DNA of 6,602 nucleotides from Sphingobium sp. (GTDB lineage Bacteria; Pseudomonadota; Alphaproteobacteria; Sphingomonadales; Sphingomonadaceae). Positions 1-5,359 of this stretch are shown here, piece by piece. Made by a program: the position numbers and the translations under genes. The notes below the pieces were generated by a model. That model had not been told where the DNA came from, searched no databases, and saw only the letters and a list, made by a program, of their open reading frames with translations. Each line of letters opens with the position of its first letter. The stretch's first letter is position 1. The stretch is taken from NCBI GenBank assembly GCA_020051025.1, contig JAGVJS010000216.1, positions 1 through 6,602 of the forward strand, written 5' to 3'.

Positions 1-252
1 CGCGGCGCCAGCGCCCGCGCGCAGGAAGCGCAGGCGCGCCTCAACGTGCTGACCGACCGGGAGCGCGACGTGCTGAACGGGCTGGTCGAAGGCCTGCCCA
101 ACAAGAGCATCGCCTATGATCTGGGCATCAGCCCAAGGACGGTCGAAATCCACCGTGCGAACCTGATGCAGAAGCTGGAGGTGAAAAGCCTCGCCGAAGC
201 CCTGCGCATCGCCTTTCATGCGGGCGAAGGGATGGCGGCGGCGGGCGGGTAG
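1..252 (+). CDS. fixJ: FixJ-type response regulator, C-terminal part (5' end outside window)
   Basis: This is the DNA-binding end of a two-component response regulator. The reading frame is open from base 1 to a TAG at 250-252 and gives 83 residues, so the start codon and the phospho-receiver domain lie upstream. The visible part is a LuxR/FixJ-type helix-turn-helix: LTDRERDVL at residues 17-25 begins the domain, LPNKSIAYDLGISPRTVE (32-49) covers the scaffold and turn, and IHRANLMQKL (50-59) continues the recognition helix. The LPNKSIAYDL and SPRTVE.HRAN blocks are characteristic of FixJ rather than of other LuxR-type regulators. In the family, the oxygen-sensing kinase FixL phosphorylates FixJ, which then activates an FNR/FixK gene and so cbb3 oxidase genes. 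The downstream fnrL and cco genes fit that role. The FixJ assignment is strong; the presence of fixL upstream is inference. Confidence 0.88.
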   Translation, partial: RGASARAQEAQARLNVLTDRERDVLNGLVEGLPNKSIAYDLGISPRTVEIHRANLMQKLEVKSLAEALRIAFHAGEGMAAAGG

Positions 253-272
253 CGACCAGAAGCGGCCATATA

Positions 273-405
273 ATCCTCCCCGCGCGTAGCGGGGGGAGGG
301 GGACCGTTCGCGAAGCGAATGGTGGAGGGGAAATGGCACAGCGTTGCGCGCTTTCCCCTCCACCGCCTTCGGCGGTCCCCCTCCCCAAGCAGGCTTGGGG
401 AGGAT
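273..405. repeat. Composite inverted repeat, cruciform-forming (REP/MITE-like)
   Basis: The outer arms ATCCTCCCC (273-281) and GGGGAGGAT (397-405) are exact reverse complements. Inside them, GGGGAGGGGGACC (about 293-305) pairs with the GGTCCCCCTCCCC region (374-386), and GGTGGAGGGGAAA (321-333) pairs with the TTTCCCCTCCACC region (352-364). Four small hairpins sit within the large one: CCCCGC/GCGGGG (278-294), TTCGC/GCGAA (307-319), CCGCC/GGCGG (363-375) and CCCCAAG/CTTGGGG (383-400). No transposase gene is present. There is no T-run after the stem, so it is a poor candidate for an intrinsic terminator. It is most likely a dispersed, non-autonomous palindromic element of the kind common between sphingomonad genes. 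Confidence 0.8.
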
Positions 406-511
406 GAGGGGAATGTCCGTTTCCCACCCAAATCCGCCATCGCCGACTCTGTCCTATCGTCGCTGCCCTTGCTATAAGCGCGCTGGGTTTGCCCCCAACG
501 CTCTCGTAACA

Positions 512-557
512 AAATGTCCAACATATGTTCTGAAATGTCGCATTCGGCGGGAAATGT
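512..557. promoter_or_regulatory. Three spaced AAATGT hexamers flanking a 10-bp palindrome
   Basis: AAATGT occurs at 512-517, 533-538 and 552-557, giving spacings of 21 and 19 bases, close to two helical turns each. The palindrome AACATATGTT (520-529) lies between the first two copies. The block begins about 150 bases upstream of the fnrL start. The repeats are directly visible. Their use as a regulator binding array is inference, and A/T-rich hexamers can recur by chance. Confidence 0.3.
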
Positions 558-608
558 GCGAAGTTAAGCCCGCGATATCCTATTCCGCCTGTGCCCATCA
601 CGCCGTCG

Positions 609-627
609 TTACGGATATTTACGGATA
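609..627. promoter_or_regulatory. Tandem TTACGGATA repeat upstream of fnrL, candidate operator
   Basis: TTACGGATA occurs twice, at 609-617 and 619-627, with a period of exactly 10 bases (one helical turn). The second copy ends 33 nt before the annotated fnrL ATG. Its position and its loose resemblance to the TACG-containing sites described for rhizobial FixJ make it a candidate for binding the adjacent FixJ. This is a hypothesis; no sphingomonad FixJ consensus was available for comparison. Confidence 0.35.
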
Positions 628-660
628 GGTCGCGGCCTGCGCCCTCGCCATGCAGCGGGC

Positions 661-1404
661 ATGGATATGCGATTTGACATGGCGCAAAACGTCGCCCCTC
701 CACCTGCGACCCGCCCCTGTAGCGGCCAGTCCTGCGATGCCTGCGTGGTGCGCGACCATGCCATTTGCGCCGACCTCAATGACGATGATCGCGACGCGCT
801 CAGTCGGATCGGGCGGCGCGTCACGCTCCAGGCCGGGCAGACGGTGATGTGGGAAGGCGACGACAGCACCGTGGTCGCCAATGTGATCGAAGGGACGCTG
901 AAGCTCGCCACTTCCACCGGCGACGGGCGCGAGCAGATCGTCGGCGTGGTCTATGCCGCCGACTTCATCGGCCGCCCCTTCGGCACGCGCACCCCGCACA
1001 GCGTGACGGCGCTGACCGATGCGCGGCTCTGCCTGTTTCCGCGCGGCGCTTTTGACGGCTTTGCCATGCACCATGGCGAATTGCAGCATCGGCTGCTTCA
1101 GCGGACGCTGGACGATCTCGACCGTACCCGCGACTGGATGCTGCTGCTCGGCCGCAAGACCGCGCGGGAGAAGGTCGCGACCTTCCTGCTCGACATGGGG
1201 CGGCGGCTACGTGCCGATGCGGACGGCGTGATTGACCTGCCTCTGTCGCGCCAGCAGATCGCCGACATATTGGGCACCACCATCGAAACGGTGTCGCGCC
1301 AGATGACCGACATGAAGCGCACGGGCGTCATCGACCTGGTCGGCCGGCGCGGCGTGCGGCTGGTGGACAGGCAAGCGCTGGAGGCGCTGGCGGAGGCTGG
1401 GTAG
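661..1404 (+). CDS. fnrL: FNR/FnrL-family oxygen-responsive transcription regulator
   Basis: A 247-residue CRP/FNR regulator, close to the 250 residues of E. coli FNR. C25-x2-C28-x7-C36 plus C124 (in ARLCLFPR) match the four ligands of the oxygen-labile [4Fe-4S] cluster in FNR/FnrL; C20 is an extra cysteine. The beta-roll effector domain spans about 45-135, with the dimer helix following. The C-terminal winged helix-turn-helix contains LSRQQIADILGTTIETVSRQ (195-214), where E209, S212 and R213 are the family's DNA-contacting E..SR triad, specifying TTGA-type half sites. The cluster cysteines separate it from rhizobial FixK, which lacks them, although it may be labelled fixK by position. The start is uncertain: ATG codons at 661, 667 and 679 are in frame and none has a strong ribosome-binding site. 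The 679 start would give 241 residues and still keep every cysteine. Its likely target is the ccoN promoter. Confidence 0.9.
   Translation: MDMRFDMAQNVAPPPATRPCSGQSCDACVVRDHAICADLNDDDRDALSRIGRRVTLQAGQTVMWEGDDSTVVANVIEGTLKLATSTGDGREQIVGVVYAADFIGRPFGTRTPHSVTALTDARLCLFPRGAFDGFAMHHGELQHRLLQRTLDDLDRTRDWMLLLGRKTAREKVATFLLDMGRRLRADADGVIDLPLSRQQIADILGTTIETVSRQMTDMKRTGVIDLVGRRGVRLVDRQALEALAEAG
674..687. promoter_or_regulatory. FNR-like box over the fnrL start, candidate autoregulatory site
   Basis: TTGACATGGCGCAA has the TTG-N8-CAA frame of FNR/FnrL/FixK boxes, with half sites TTGAC and TTGCG (read on the opposite strand). It lies just inside the gene if translation begins at 661 and spans the ATG if it begins at 679. 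A box here would be expected to block transcription or initiation and so give negative autoregulation. The match is visible. Since it overlaps coding sequence, chance is a real alternative. Confidence 0.4.
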
Positions 1405-1411
1405 TTTCTAC

Positions 1412-1506
1412 ACCGTCATGCTGAACTTGTTTCAGCATCCATCGCGCCGATGAGAGCTACGGCTTGTGGAGCGAAATGGACCCTGAACCAAGTTCAGGGT
1501 GACGGT
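1412..1506. repeat. Paired palindromic repeat (REP-like doublet) between fnrL and ccoN
   Basis: Two hairpin units face each other. The left unit has stem ATGCTGAA/TTCAGCAT (1418-1438) with loop CTTGT. The right unit has stem ACCCTGAAC/GTTCAGGGT (1480-1500) with loop CAA. The outer ends ACCGTCA (1412-1418) and TGACGGT (1500-1506) are also reverse complements, so the element is a palindrome of palindromes of about 95 bp. It begins 8 nt after the fnrL stop and could shield the 3' end of that mRNA. It lacks the T-run of an intrinsic terminator. Its architecture matches the element at 5263-5352. Confidence 0.85.
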
Positions 1507-1589
1507 TGATTATTCGGCGAGCGGCCTTCCGCCAATAGCGCGTGCCACCAAACCTACGCACTATCCCGTAAAGACCCGCCGTCTCGTTT

Positions 1590-1603
1590 TTGACAGGGAT
1601 CAA
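1590..1603. promoter_or_regulatory. FNR box of the ccoNOQP promoter
   Basis: TTGACAGGGATCAA matches the FNR consensus TTGAT-N4-ATCAA at nine of the ten defined positions. It is centred at about 1596.5, some 67 bases before the ccoN ATG. If used as a class II activator site centred at -41.5, transcription would start near 1638, leaving a leader of about 26 nt. No good -10 hexamer is seen at the matching place (1626-1631 reads GATGGA), as expected for a promoter that depends on its activator. The FNR regulator encoded just upstream is the obvious ligand. Confidence 0.85.
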
Positions 1604-1663
1604 GGCATAAGCGCGGCGCCTGTCCGATGGAGCGCCGCAAAGACCTGATGCGGGGACAAGGCC

Positions 1664-3319
1664 ATGGACAGATTGGTGATGCGGACGGGCGGCTGGTTCG
1701 CGTTGGCGCTGATCGCCTTTGCGGCGATGCTTGGCGCGCGCGATAGCGGCTTTGCCGTTCATATGGGGATAGTGAGCGCGACCGCGCTGGGGCTGGCCAT
1801 CTATGCCATGCGCAGCGCCGATTATGTCGGCTTCGCGCGGGGCCTCTTGAAGATGCCGGCGGACCAGGGCCGCTATTATGACGATGTGATCCGCTGGGGC
1901 GTGATCGCGACCGTCTTCTGGGGTCTCGCGGGGTTTCTGGCCGGCCTCTACATCGCCCTGCAACTCGCCTTCCCCGCGCTCAACCTGGGCCTGGAATATA
2001 CCAGCTTCGGACGGTTGCGGCCGCTGCACACATCGGCAGTGATCTTCGCCTTTGGCGGCAATGCGCTGATTGCGACCAGCTTCTACGTCGTGCAGCGCAC
2101 TTGCCGCGCCCGGCTGTTTGCGCCGAAACTCGCGGACTTCGTCTTCTGGGGATACCAGCTCTTCATCGTCCTCGCGGCGACCGGCTATCTGCTGGGCATT
2201 AACGAAGGCAAGGAATATGCCGAGCCGGAATGGTATGTCGACCTGTGGCTGACCATCGTGTGGGTCGTCTATCTGGTCGTGTTCGGCGGCACCGTCATCA
2301 AGCGGTCCGAGCCGCATATCTATGTGGCCAACTGGTTCTACCTCGCCTTCATCCTGACGATCGCAATGCTGCACATCGTCAACAACCTGTCGATGCCGGT
2401 CAGCCTGCTTGGGTCGAAAAGCTACAGCGCTTTTGCCGGCGTGCAGGATGCGCTGACCCAATGGTGGTACGGCCATAATGCGGTGGGCTTCTTTCTGACC
2501 GCCGGTTTCCTGGCCATGATGTATTATTTTGTCCCCAAGCAGGCGGAACGACCGGTCTACAGCTATCGCCTGTCGATCATCCACTTCTGGTCGCTGATCT
2601 TCCTCTATATCTGGGCGGGGCCGCACCACCTCCATTATACCGCGCTGCCCGACTGGGCGCAGACCCTGGGCATGGTCTTTTCGATCATGCTGTGGATGCC
2701 GAGCTGGGGCGGGATGATCAACGGCCTGATGACGCTCAACGGCGCATGGGACAAGATCCGTACCGATCCGATCATCCGCATGATGGTGATGGCGCTGGCC
2801 TTCTATGGCATGTCCACCTTCGAAGGGCCGGTCATGTCGGTGAAGGCGGTCAACAGCCTGTCCCATTATACCGACTGGACGATCGGCCATGTGCATAGCG
2901 GCGCGCTGGGCTGGAACGGCCTCATCACCTTCGCCTGCCTCTATTATCTGACGCCGCGCCTGTGGAAGCGGGAGAGGCTGTACTCGCTGCGGCTGGTGAA
3001 CTGGCACTTCTGGCTCGCGACGCTGGGGATCGTTCTCTACGCCGCCGCCATGTGGGTCGCTGGCATCATGCAGGGCTTGATGTGGCGAGAATATGGGGCC
3101 GATGGCTATCTGGTCTACAGCTTCTCCGAAGTCGTGCGCGCGATGCTGCCCATGTATCTGATACGCGCGGCGGGCGGACTGCTCTACCTTAGTGGCGCGA
3201 TCATCATGGCCTGGAACATCGGCATGACCATCGCGGGCAAGCCCTTGCGCAAGGAAAAGCCGATGCGCGACGCAGCCTATGACGCGGGCGCGGACACGCC
3301 TCTCCTTGCCACAACCTAG
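1664..3319 (+). CDS. ccoN: Cytochrome cbb3 oxidase catalytic subunit I, CcoN/FixN
   Basis: The 551-residue integral-membrane subunit that reduces oxygen to water at a haem b3-CuB centre. By alignment with Pseudomonas stutzeri CcoN, H122 and H411 ligate low-spin haem b, H409 ligates haem b3, and H271, H321 and H322 bind CuB. Y315 is the cross-linked tyrosine, and E387 in STFEG corresponds to the conserved glutamate near the active site. From the CuB histidine onward the numbering is offset by a constant 64 residues from the P. stutzeri protein. The N-terminus is about 62 residues longer and carries two extra hydrophobic stretches (about 11-24 and 33-50). The start at 1664 follows CGGGGA (1651-1656); M6 at 1679 is a possible alternative. 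It is the first gene of the operon and is preceded by an FNR box. A repeat-filled 108-nt gap separates it from ccoO. Confidence 0.97.
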   Translation: MDRLVMRTGGWFALALIAFAAMLGARDSGFAVHMGIVSATALGLAIYAMRSADYVGFARGLLKMPADQGRYYDDVIRWGVIATVFWGLAGFLAGLYIALQLAFPALNLGLEYTSFGRLRPLHTSAVIFAFGGNALIATSFYVVQRTCRARLFAPKLADFVFWGYQLFIVLAATGYLLGINEGKEYAEPEWYVDLWLTIVWVVYLVVFGGTVIKRSEPHIYVANWFYLAFILTIAMLHIVNNLSMPVSLLGSKSYSAFAGVQDALTQWWYGHNAVGFFLTAGFLAMMYYFVPKQAERPVYSYRLSIIHFWSLIFLYIWAGPHHLHYTALPDWAQTLGMVFSIMLWMPSWGGMINGLMTLNGAWDKIRTDPIIRMMVMALAFYGMSTFEGPVMSVKAVNSLSHYTDWTIGHVHSGALGWNGLITFACLYYLTPRLWKRERLYSLRLVNWHFWLATLGIVLYAAAMWVAGIMQGLMWREYGADGYLVYSFSEVVRAMLPMYLIRAAGGLLYLSGAIIMAWNIGMTIAGKPLRKEKPMRDAAYDAGADTPLLATT

Positions 3320-3322
3320 TCC

Positions 3323-3403
3323 CCGTTCGGGCTGAGCCTGTCGAAGCCCCGTCCTACTCTTCCGAGGAAAAGGACGGCCCTTCGACAAGCTCAGGGCGAA
3401 CGG
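3323..3403. repeat. 81-bp inverted repeat between ccoN and ccoO
   Basis: CCGTTCG (3323-3329) and CGAACGG (3397-3403) form the exact outer ends. Inside, GCTGAGCCTGTCGAAG (3331-3346) and CTTCGACAAGCTCAG (3380-3394) are reverse complements apart from one mismatch. It fills most of the ccoN-ccoO gap and leaves the ccoO ribosome-binding site (AAGGGA, 3415-3420) just outside. It is a different sequence family from the elements at 1412 and 5263. On transcription it would fold into a long stem within the operon mRNA. No transposase is associated with it. Confidence 0.88.
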
Positions 3404-3427
3404 TGGTTTTTCCCAAGGGACTGAACA

Positions 3428-4174
3428 ATGACAAGCAAACCAAAGGATAGGTTCTTCGATCATGGCAGGCTGGAGCGGAACATTTCGCTGCTCGGCATTG
3501 CCTCCCTCATCGTCGTCGCCATCGGCGGTATCGTGGAAATTGCGCCGCTCTTCTGGATCGACAACACGATCGAGAAGGTGGAGGGGATGCGCCCCTATAC
3601 CCCGCTCGAACTGGCGGGCCGGAACATCTACATCCGCGAAGGCTGCTACAACTGCCACAGCCAGATGATCCGCCCTTTCCGCGACGAAACGGAACGCTAT
3701 GGCCATTACAGCCTGGCGGCGGAAAGCATGTACGACCACCCCTTCCAATGGGGGTCGAAGCGGACCGGGCCGGACCTCGCTCGCGTGGGCGGTCGCTATT
3801 CGGACGAATGGCATGTCCAGCATCTCAAAGAGCCGCGCGCCGTGGTGCCGGAATCCATCATGCCAACCTATCCCTTCCTCGCCGACCGAGAATTGAAGGC
3901 AGGCGATGTGCGCGACGACCTGACCGCACTGACGCGGGTCGGCGTGCCCTACAGCAAGGATGACGTCGCCAAGGCGAATGACGATCTGAAAGCACAAGCC
4001 GACCCCACCGCAGACGCTGCCGACCTGCTCAAACGCTATCCCAAGGCGCAGCAACGCGATTTCGACGGCAATCCCGCCAAGCTGACCGAGATGGATGCGC
4101 TGGTCGCCTATCTCCAGATGCTCGGCACGCTGGTCGATGTGGATGCAGCCAAGCCTCAGGAGGAGCCGCGATGA
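3428..4174 (+). CDS. ccoO: Cytochrome cbb3 oxidase subunit II, monohaem cytochrome c CcoO/FixO
   Basis: A 248-residue membrane-anchored cytochrome c that passes electrons from CcoP to CcoN. One hydrophobic anchor spans about residues 19-43 and places the rest in the periplasm. The haem c site is C73-Y-N-C76-H77 in [14 protein letters not shown], and M145 in [11 protein letters not shown] is the expected sixth ligand. Both motifs are highly characteristic of CcoO. The start at 3428 is supported by AAGGGA at 3415-3420, seven bases upstream. The stop TGA overlaps the ccoQ ATG (ATGA), indicating translational coupling. Its 5' leader contains the end of an 81-bp inverted repeat, an unusual separation from ccoN. 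Confidence 0.97.
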   Translation: MTSKPKDRFFDHGRLERNISLLGIASLIVVAIGGIVEIAPLFWIDNTIEKVEGMRPYTPLELAGRNIYIREGCYNCHSQMIRPFRDETERYGHYSLAAESMYDHPFQWGSKRTGPDLARVGGRYSDEWHVQHLKEPRAVVPESIMPTYPFLADRELKAGDVRDDLTALTRVGVPYSKDDVAKANDDLKAQADPTADAADLLKRYPKAQQRDFDGNPAKLTEMDALVAYLQMLGTLVDVDAAKPQEEPR

Positions 4175-4335
4175 GCTACGATGCCTTGCGCCACTTTGCC
4201 GACAGTTGGGGGCTGGTCTTCATGGGAGCGACCTACCTCGTTTTGATCGGCTGGCACTTCCTGCCGCGTGGCCGTCGCCACAGCCGCGAGGCCGCCAGGA
4301 TGATCTTCACGGACACGGAGGCCGACCATGGCTGA
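4171..4335 (+). CDS. ccoQ: Cytochrome cbb3 oxidase small subunit CcoQ/FixQ
   Basis: A 54-residue protein with the expected CcoQ plan: short N-terminus ([13 protein letters not shown]), one membrane helix at about 14-32 with a WHFLPRGRR boundary, then a basic and polar cytoplasmic tail ending TEADHG. In the family it stabilises the assembled oxidase, aiding CcoP association. The ATG overlaps the ccoO stop in an ATGA, and a strong ribosome-binding site AGGAGGAG (4158-4165) lies five bases upstream. Its last eight bases overlap the start of ccoP (ATGGCTGA, 4328-4335). The assignment rests on position, size and topology, since CcoQ is poorly conserved in sequence. Confidence 0.93.
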   Translation: MSYDALRHFADSWGLVFMGATYLVLIGWHFLPRGRRHSREAARMIFTDTEADHG

Positions 4336-5251
4336 CGGACAGGACAAGACAGTCGACGTCGCCACCGACGTCGCCACTGGCACGCAGCTCAAGGGGCACG
4401 AATGGGACGGCATCGCCGAACTGGATACGCCGCTGCCCCGCTGGTGGCTGTGGACCTTCTACGCGACGATCCTCTTCGCGATCGGCTATGTCATTGCCTA
4501 TCCGGCGATCCCGATGCTGCATGATTATACGCGCGGGGCGCTTGGCTGGTCGAGCCGTGGAGCGCTGGACAAGGAACTGGCTGCGCGGGAGGCGGAAGTC
4601 GCGCCGCTGCGTAGGGCGATTGCGGACACCGCCATCGTCGACCTGCCCGGCAAGCCGCAACTGATGCAGGCGGCGGTTGAAGGCGGGCGGGCAGCGTTCA
4701 AAGTCCATTGCGTCCAGTGTCATGGCTCCGGCGCGGCAGGGGCGAAGGGCTATCCCAACCTCAACGATGACGACTGGCTGTGGGGCGGCGACCTCGCCAC
4801 GATCGAAAAGACGATCACCGACGGCGTCCGCAACCCTAACCATGACACAACCCGTATGTCGATGATGCCCGCTTTCGGTCGCGACCAGTTGCTGACGGTG
4901 GCGGAGGTGAACGATGTCGTCGCGCATGTCCGCGTCATCAGTCATCAGGACAAGGCCAGCACTGCATCGCAGCGCGGGGCGCCGCTCTTTGCCGACAATT
5001 GCGCGGCCTGCCACGGCCCGGATGGCAAGGGTACGCGGTCGCTGGGCGCGCCCAATCTGACCGATGGCATCTGGCTCTATGGTGGCGATACGGACACCAT
5101 CCGCGAGACGGTGTGGAATAGTCGTCAAGGCGTAATGCCGCGCTGGGACGACAAGCTGGACAAAGCGACCATCCGCATGCTGGCGACCTATGTGCACAGT
5201 CTGGGCGGCGGTGAAGCCGCGCCGGTGGAAGCGGACCATGCTACACCATAG
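4328..5251 (+). CDS. ccoP: Cytochrome cbb3 oxidase subunit III, dihaem cytochrome c CcoP/FixP
   Basis: A 307-residue dihaem cytochrome c that takes electrons from soluble or membrane cytochromes and hands them to CcoO. The N-terminal cytoplasmic part contains the CcoP signature HEWDGIAELDTPLPRWW (24-40), followed by one membrane helix (about 39-60). Two periplasmic cytochrome c domains follow: C128-V-Q-C131-H132 with a methionine ligand in SMMPAFG (probably M180), and C225-A-A-C228-H229 with M270 in GVMPRW. The repeated motifs LND.DWLWGGD (145-155) and LTDGIWLYGGD (244-254) show that the two domains arose by duplication. CGGAGG (4316-4321) precedes the start by six bases, inside ccoQ. The gene ends 11 bases before a palindromic repeat that separates it from ccoG. 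Confidence 0.97.
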   Translation: MADGQDKTVDVATDVATGTQLKGHEWDGIAELDTPLPRWWLWTFYATILFAIGYVIAYPAIPMLHDYTRGALGWSSRGALDKELAAREAEVAPLRRAIADTAIVDLPGKPQLMQAAVEGGRAAFKVHCVQCHGSGAAGAKGYPNLNDDDWLWGGDLATIEKTITDGVRNPNHDTTRMSMMPAFGRDQLLTVAEVNDVVAHVRVISHQDKASTASQRGAPLFADNCAACHGPDGKGTRSLGAPNLTDGIWLYGGDTDTIRETVWNSRQGVMPRWDDKLDKATIRMLATYVHSLGGGEAAPVEADHATP

Positions 5252-5262
5252 TCGCTTCACCG

Positions 5263-5352
5263 CCGTCATCCCGGGCTTGACCCGGGATCCCGTTTCTTCC
5301 CTGCGCCAGGTCCGAAAGACAGCTGGACCCCGGCTCAAGGCCGGGGTGACGG
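5263..5352. repeat. Paired palindromic repeat (REP-like doublet) between ccoP and ccoG
   Basis: The left unit has stem ATCCCGGG/CCCGGGAT (5268-5288) with loop CTTGA. The right unit has stem ACCCCGGC/GCCGGGGT (5327-5347) with loop TCAAG. The outer CGTCA (5264-5268) and TGACG (5347-5351) are reverse complements. Loops and ends match the element at 1412-1506 while the stem bases differ in a compensating way, so the two are structural relatives. The right edge lies eight bases from the ccoG ATG, so the mRNA hairpin sits beside the ribosome-binding region. Confidence 0.87.
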
Positions 5353-5359
5353 GTGCGTC

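Larger units (their letters stand above)
253..660. other. 408-nt intergenic region between fixJ and fnrL
   Basis: No credible protein-coding gene is seen here on either strand. The left half (273-405) is an inverted repeat, listed separately. The right half (about 406-660) is locally richer in A and T than its surroundings and looks like a promoter region. It contains TATAAG at 473-478 preceded by TG one base upstream (an extended -10 look, without a convincing -35), three AAATGT hexamers around a short palindrome, and a 10-bp tandem repeat close to the fnrL start. These are visible as sequence; their regulatory use is inference. Confidence 0.6.

Noticed and set aside
514..567. 17-codon open frame beginning MSNICSEM upstream of fnrL
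   Set aside because: It has no ribosome-binding site and no known match, and it lies across the AAATGT repeats. It is too short to support as a gene.
128..703. 191-codon minus-strand frame over the fixJ-fnrL gap
   Set aside because: It runs through the cruciform repeat, giving low-complexity Pro/Arg/Gly-rich translation, and overlaps fixJ and fnrL at its ends.
1414..1440. Hairpin after fnrL as a rho-independent terminator
   Set aside because: The stem is real but no T-run follows. The same form recurs elsewhere as part of a repeat doublet.
1506..1519. TTGAT half site upstream of ccoN as a second FNR box
   Set aside because: The partner half site is absent: the sequence after TTGAT reads TATTCGGCG, with no CAA at the required distance.
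1457..4054. 865-codon open frame on the minus strand opposite ccoN and ccoO
   Set aside because: It is antisense to two genes with complete catalytic motifs, rich in His, Arg, Gln and Asp as expected from the reverse of GC-rich codons, shows no recognisable domain, and reads through two intergenic repeats. It is a codon-bias shadow.
5277..5290. TTGAC inside the ccoP-ccoG repeat as an FNR site for ccoG
   Set aside because: It is the loop of the palindromic repeat and has no matching CAA half site.
3320..5359. The two repeat-filled operon gaps (3320-3427 and 5252-5359) are both exactly 108 nt
   Set aside because: They hold different repeat families with different internal lengths and offsets, so the equal length is probably coincidence.
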